From: Candidatus Villigracilis proximus
GTDB lineage: Bacteria > Chloroflexota > Anaerolineae > Anaerolineales > Villigracilaceae
Assembly (NCBI GenBank): GCA_016715195.1
Contig: JADKBB010000011.1
Location: 62,001 to 126,000, forward strand
Direction of reading: 5' to 3'
Length of the DNA stretch: 64,000 bases
Numbering within the stretch: the stretch's first letter is position 1; every line of letters starts with the position of its first letter. Made by a program: the position numbers and the translations under genes. The notes under the pieces are model-generated. The model made no database searches, was not told the origin of the DNA, and saw only the letters and a program-made list of their open reading frames with translations. This document shows positions 63,136 to 64,000 of this stretch, piece after piece.

Positions 63136-63591
63136 GTGAAAAAAATATTGTTATTTTTATTCGTATTGTTTGGTGTATTAATAACCACGGCGATAATCGG
63201 GTTGCCGCAAAAAAACGTTCAGGCGCAATGCGCTGATCCGGCGGGGAATCCATGCACGCCAATTCCAATTGAAGAAACTGAAGTTGTAAAAAAACGCACA
63301 CCAACACCCATTCCGCCCACGTTGACTCTGTCACCTACTTCAACATCAACATCCACGGCAACGCCGACCTATACGCCCACATTTACATCAACCGCAACCG
63401 TTACTGCAACCGCAACTATACCGTCAGCAACCAGCACCATTACATTTACGCCAACTGCAACACCGCTATTCTCAAACCCTGCCACAAACTGGATGCCGGG
63501 CGTTGGCATTGGCGCATTTTTATTATTGATCGTTGTTGGAGTATTTTTACCGGTCATGCAGAAAATAAGAGTTTCAAGAAGAGGATATTAA
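63136..63591 (+). CDS. Secreted or membrane-anchored Thr/Pro/Ser-rich protein
   Basis: The 151-aa product has an N-terminal signal (MKKILLFLFVLFGVLITTAII), a short CADPAGNPC part, a Thr/Pro/Ala-rich low-complexity stalk (about 55-115), and a C-terminal membrane helix (IGAFLLLIVVGVFL) followed by Arg/Lys. It would be a surface stalk between two membrane segments. No enzyme motif is visible. GTG 63136 with GGGAG upstream is the start. Confidence 0.8.
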   Translation: MKKILLFLFVLFGVLITTAIIGLPQKNVQAQCADPAGNPCTPIPIEETEVVKKRTPTPIPPTLTLSPTSTSTSTATPTYTPTFTSTATVTATATIPSATSTITFTPTATPLFSNPATNWMPGVGIGAFLLLIVVGVFLPVMQKIRVSRRGY

Positions 63592-63597
63592 ATTTCA

Positions 63598-64000
63598 TTG
63601 GATAAGATTCTGGTTATCCTGACATATATTGCAGTCATCGCTTCGGCTGTCTCCGGCGCATTGGAAGCGCGCAAACATCAAATGGATATTGTCGGGGCAA
63701 CCACGATCGCATTTGTCAACGCTTTTGGTGGCGGCACTATGCGTGATCTATTGCTTGGGCGCACGCCTGTTTTCTGGGTCGTAGACCCGTGGCTGACAAT
63801 TGTTACTTTTGTGGTGGGTGCTCTGTCTTTCTATCGCCTTGACCGCGTCTCAAACCGATTATTAACTGTGGCCGATGCGATCGGACTTGGTGTATTCAGC
63901 ATTCTCGGCGCAACCTACACACTCCAACTTGGTCTCTCTCCGATTGTGGCAATCTTAATGGGCGTGGTGACCGGCATCTTCGGCGGTGTGCTGCGTGATC
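63598..64000 (+). CDS. TRIC/YicG-family (UPF0126) membrane protein, partial at right edge
   Basis: I translated this from TTG 63598 (GAAGAGGA upstream). The sequence has ALEARKHQMDIVGATTIAFVNAFGGGTMRDLL, LLTVADAIGLGVFSILGA and IFGGVLRD, the repeated GGG-x-RD signature of the YicG/TRIC-type cation channel family. The frame is open to the last base, so about the last third is missing. It may form a K+- or other cation-permeable trimer. Confidence 0.88.
   Translation, partial: MDKILVILTYIAVIASAVSGALEARKHQMDIVGATTIAFVNAFGGGTMRDLLLGRTPVFWVVDPWLTIVTFVVGALSFYRLDRVSNRLLTVADAIGLGVFSILGATYTLQLGLSPIVAILMGVVTGIFGGVLRD

Overview
The window looks like chromosomal DNA of a bacterium from the Chloroflexota, most likely class Anaerolineae. 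This is an inference from gene content: coenzyme F420 biosynthesis with F420-dependent enzymes, several non-pyrrolysine MttB-type methyltransferases, a b6-like cytochrome bc complex with a triheme cytochrome c, Thr/Pro-rich secreted proteins, many S9/GH/ABC sugar genes, and short palindromic intergenic repeats. No rRNA, tRNA, CRISPR array, phage or transposase gene was recognised.

Layout. 1-10.1 kb (minus strand): a sugar-utilisation operon. It runs from a DeoR regulator through a frameshifted amidohydrolase, a GH36-like alpha-galactosidase, a leaderless binding protein, a SIS-domain sugar-phosphate enzyme, a lipoprotein binding protein and two CUT1 permeases to a DUF4874-type lipoprotein that runs off the left edge. 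10.2-13.6 kb (minus): cytochrome b, Rieske protein and triheme cytochrome c. 13.8-15.6 kb (plus): a DUF2202 protein followed by a damaged G/C-homopolymer stretch and a strong terminator. 15.7-18.8 kb (minus): a PAS/GAF histidine kinase and a DMT transporter.

19.0-33.2 kb (plus): a GntR regulator with a perfect palindrome over its start codon, a corrinoid protein, four MttB-family methyltransferases (one broken by two frameshifts), an S9 peptidase, a DinB-like protein, an aminotransferase, two membrane proteins (one UbiA-like) and a moeA interrupted by hairpin repeats. A methyltetrahydrofolate-type methyltransferase that could accept the methyl group lies separately at 41.3-42.1 kb (minus). 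33.3-40 kb: a very large sensor kinase, a single-domain response regulator and a Kef-type antiporter with a UspA tail. 40-48.4 kb: hydrolases, two frameshifted membrane glycosyltransferases, an SDR and proline dehydrogenase.

48.5-64 kb: a class A beta-lactamase-like serine hydrolase, a zinc-ribbon coiled-coil protein, a membrane-anchored NACHT-HEAT NTPase, an SsnA-like aminohydrolase, an F420 cluster (npdG, cofE, PPOX, FbiB-like nitroreductase, cofD, cofC, LLM oxidoreductase; FO synthase is not in the window), an MFS transporter, a 2-hydroxyacid dehydrogenase divergent from a PaaI thioesterase, a Thr-rich membrane-anchored protein, and the start of a TRIC/YicG-type membrane protein at the right edge.

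Two window-wide patterns matter to a user. At least five genes carry apparent single-base frameshifts, several in short homopolymers, which suggests uncorrected long-read errors. Many spacers hold imperfect palindromes built from short repeated words, in one case inserted inside a gene.
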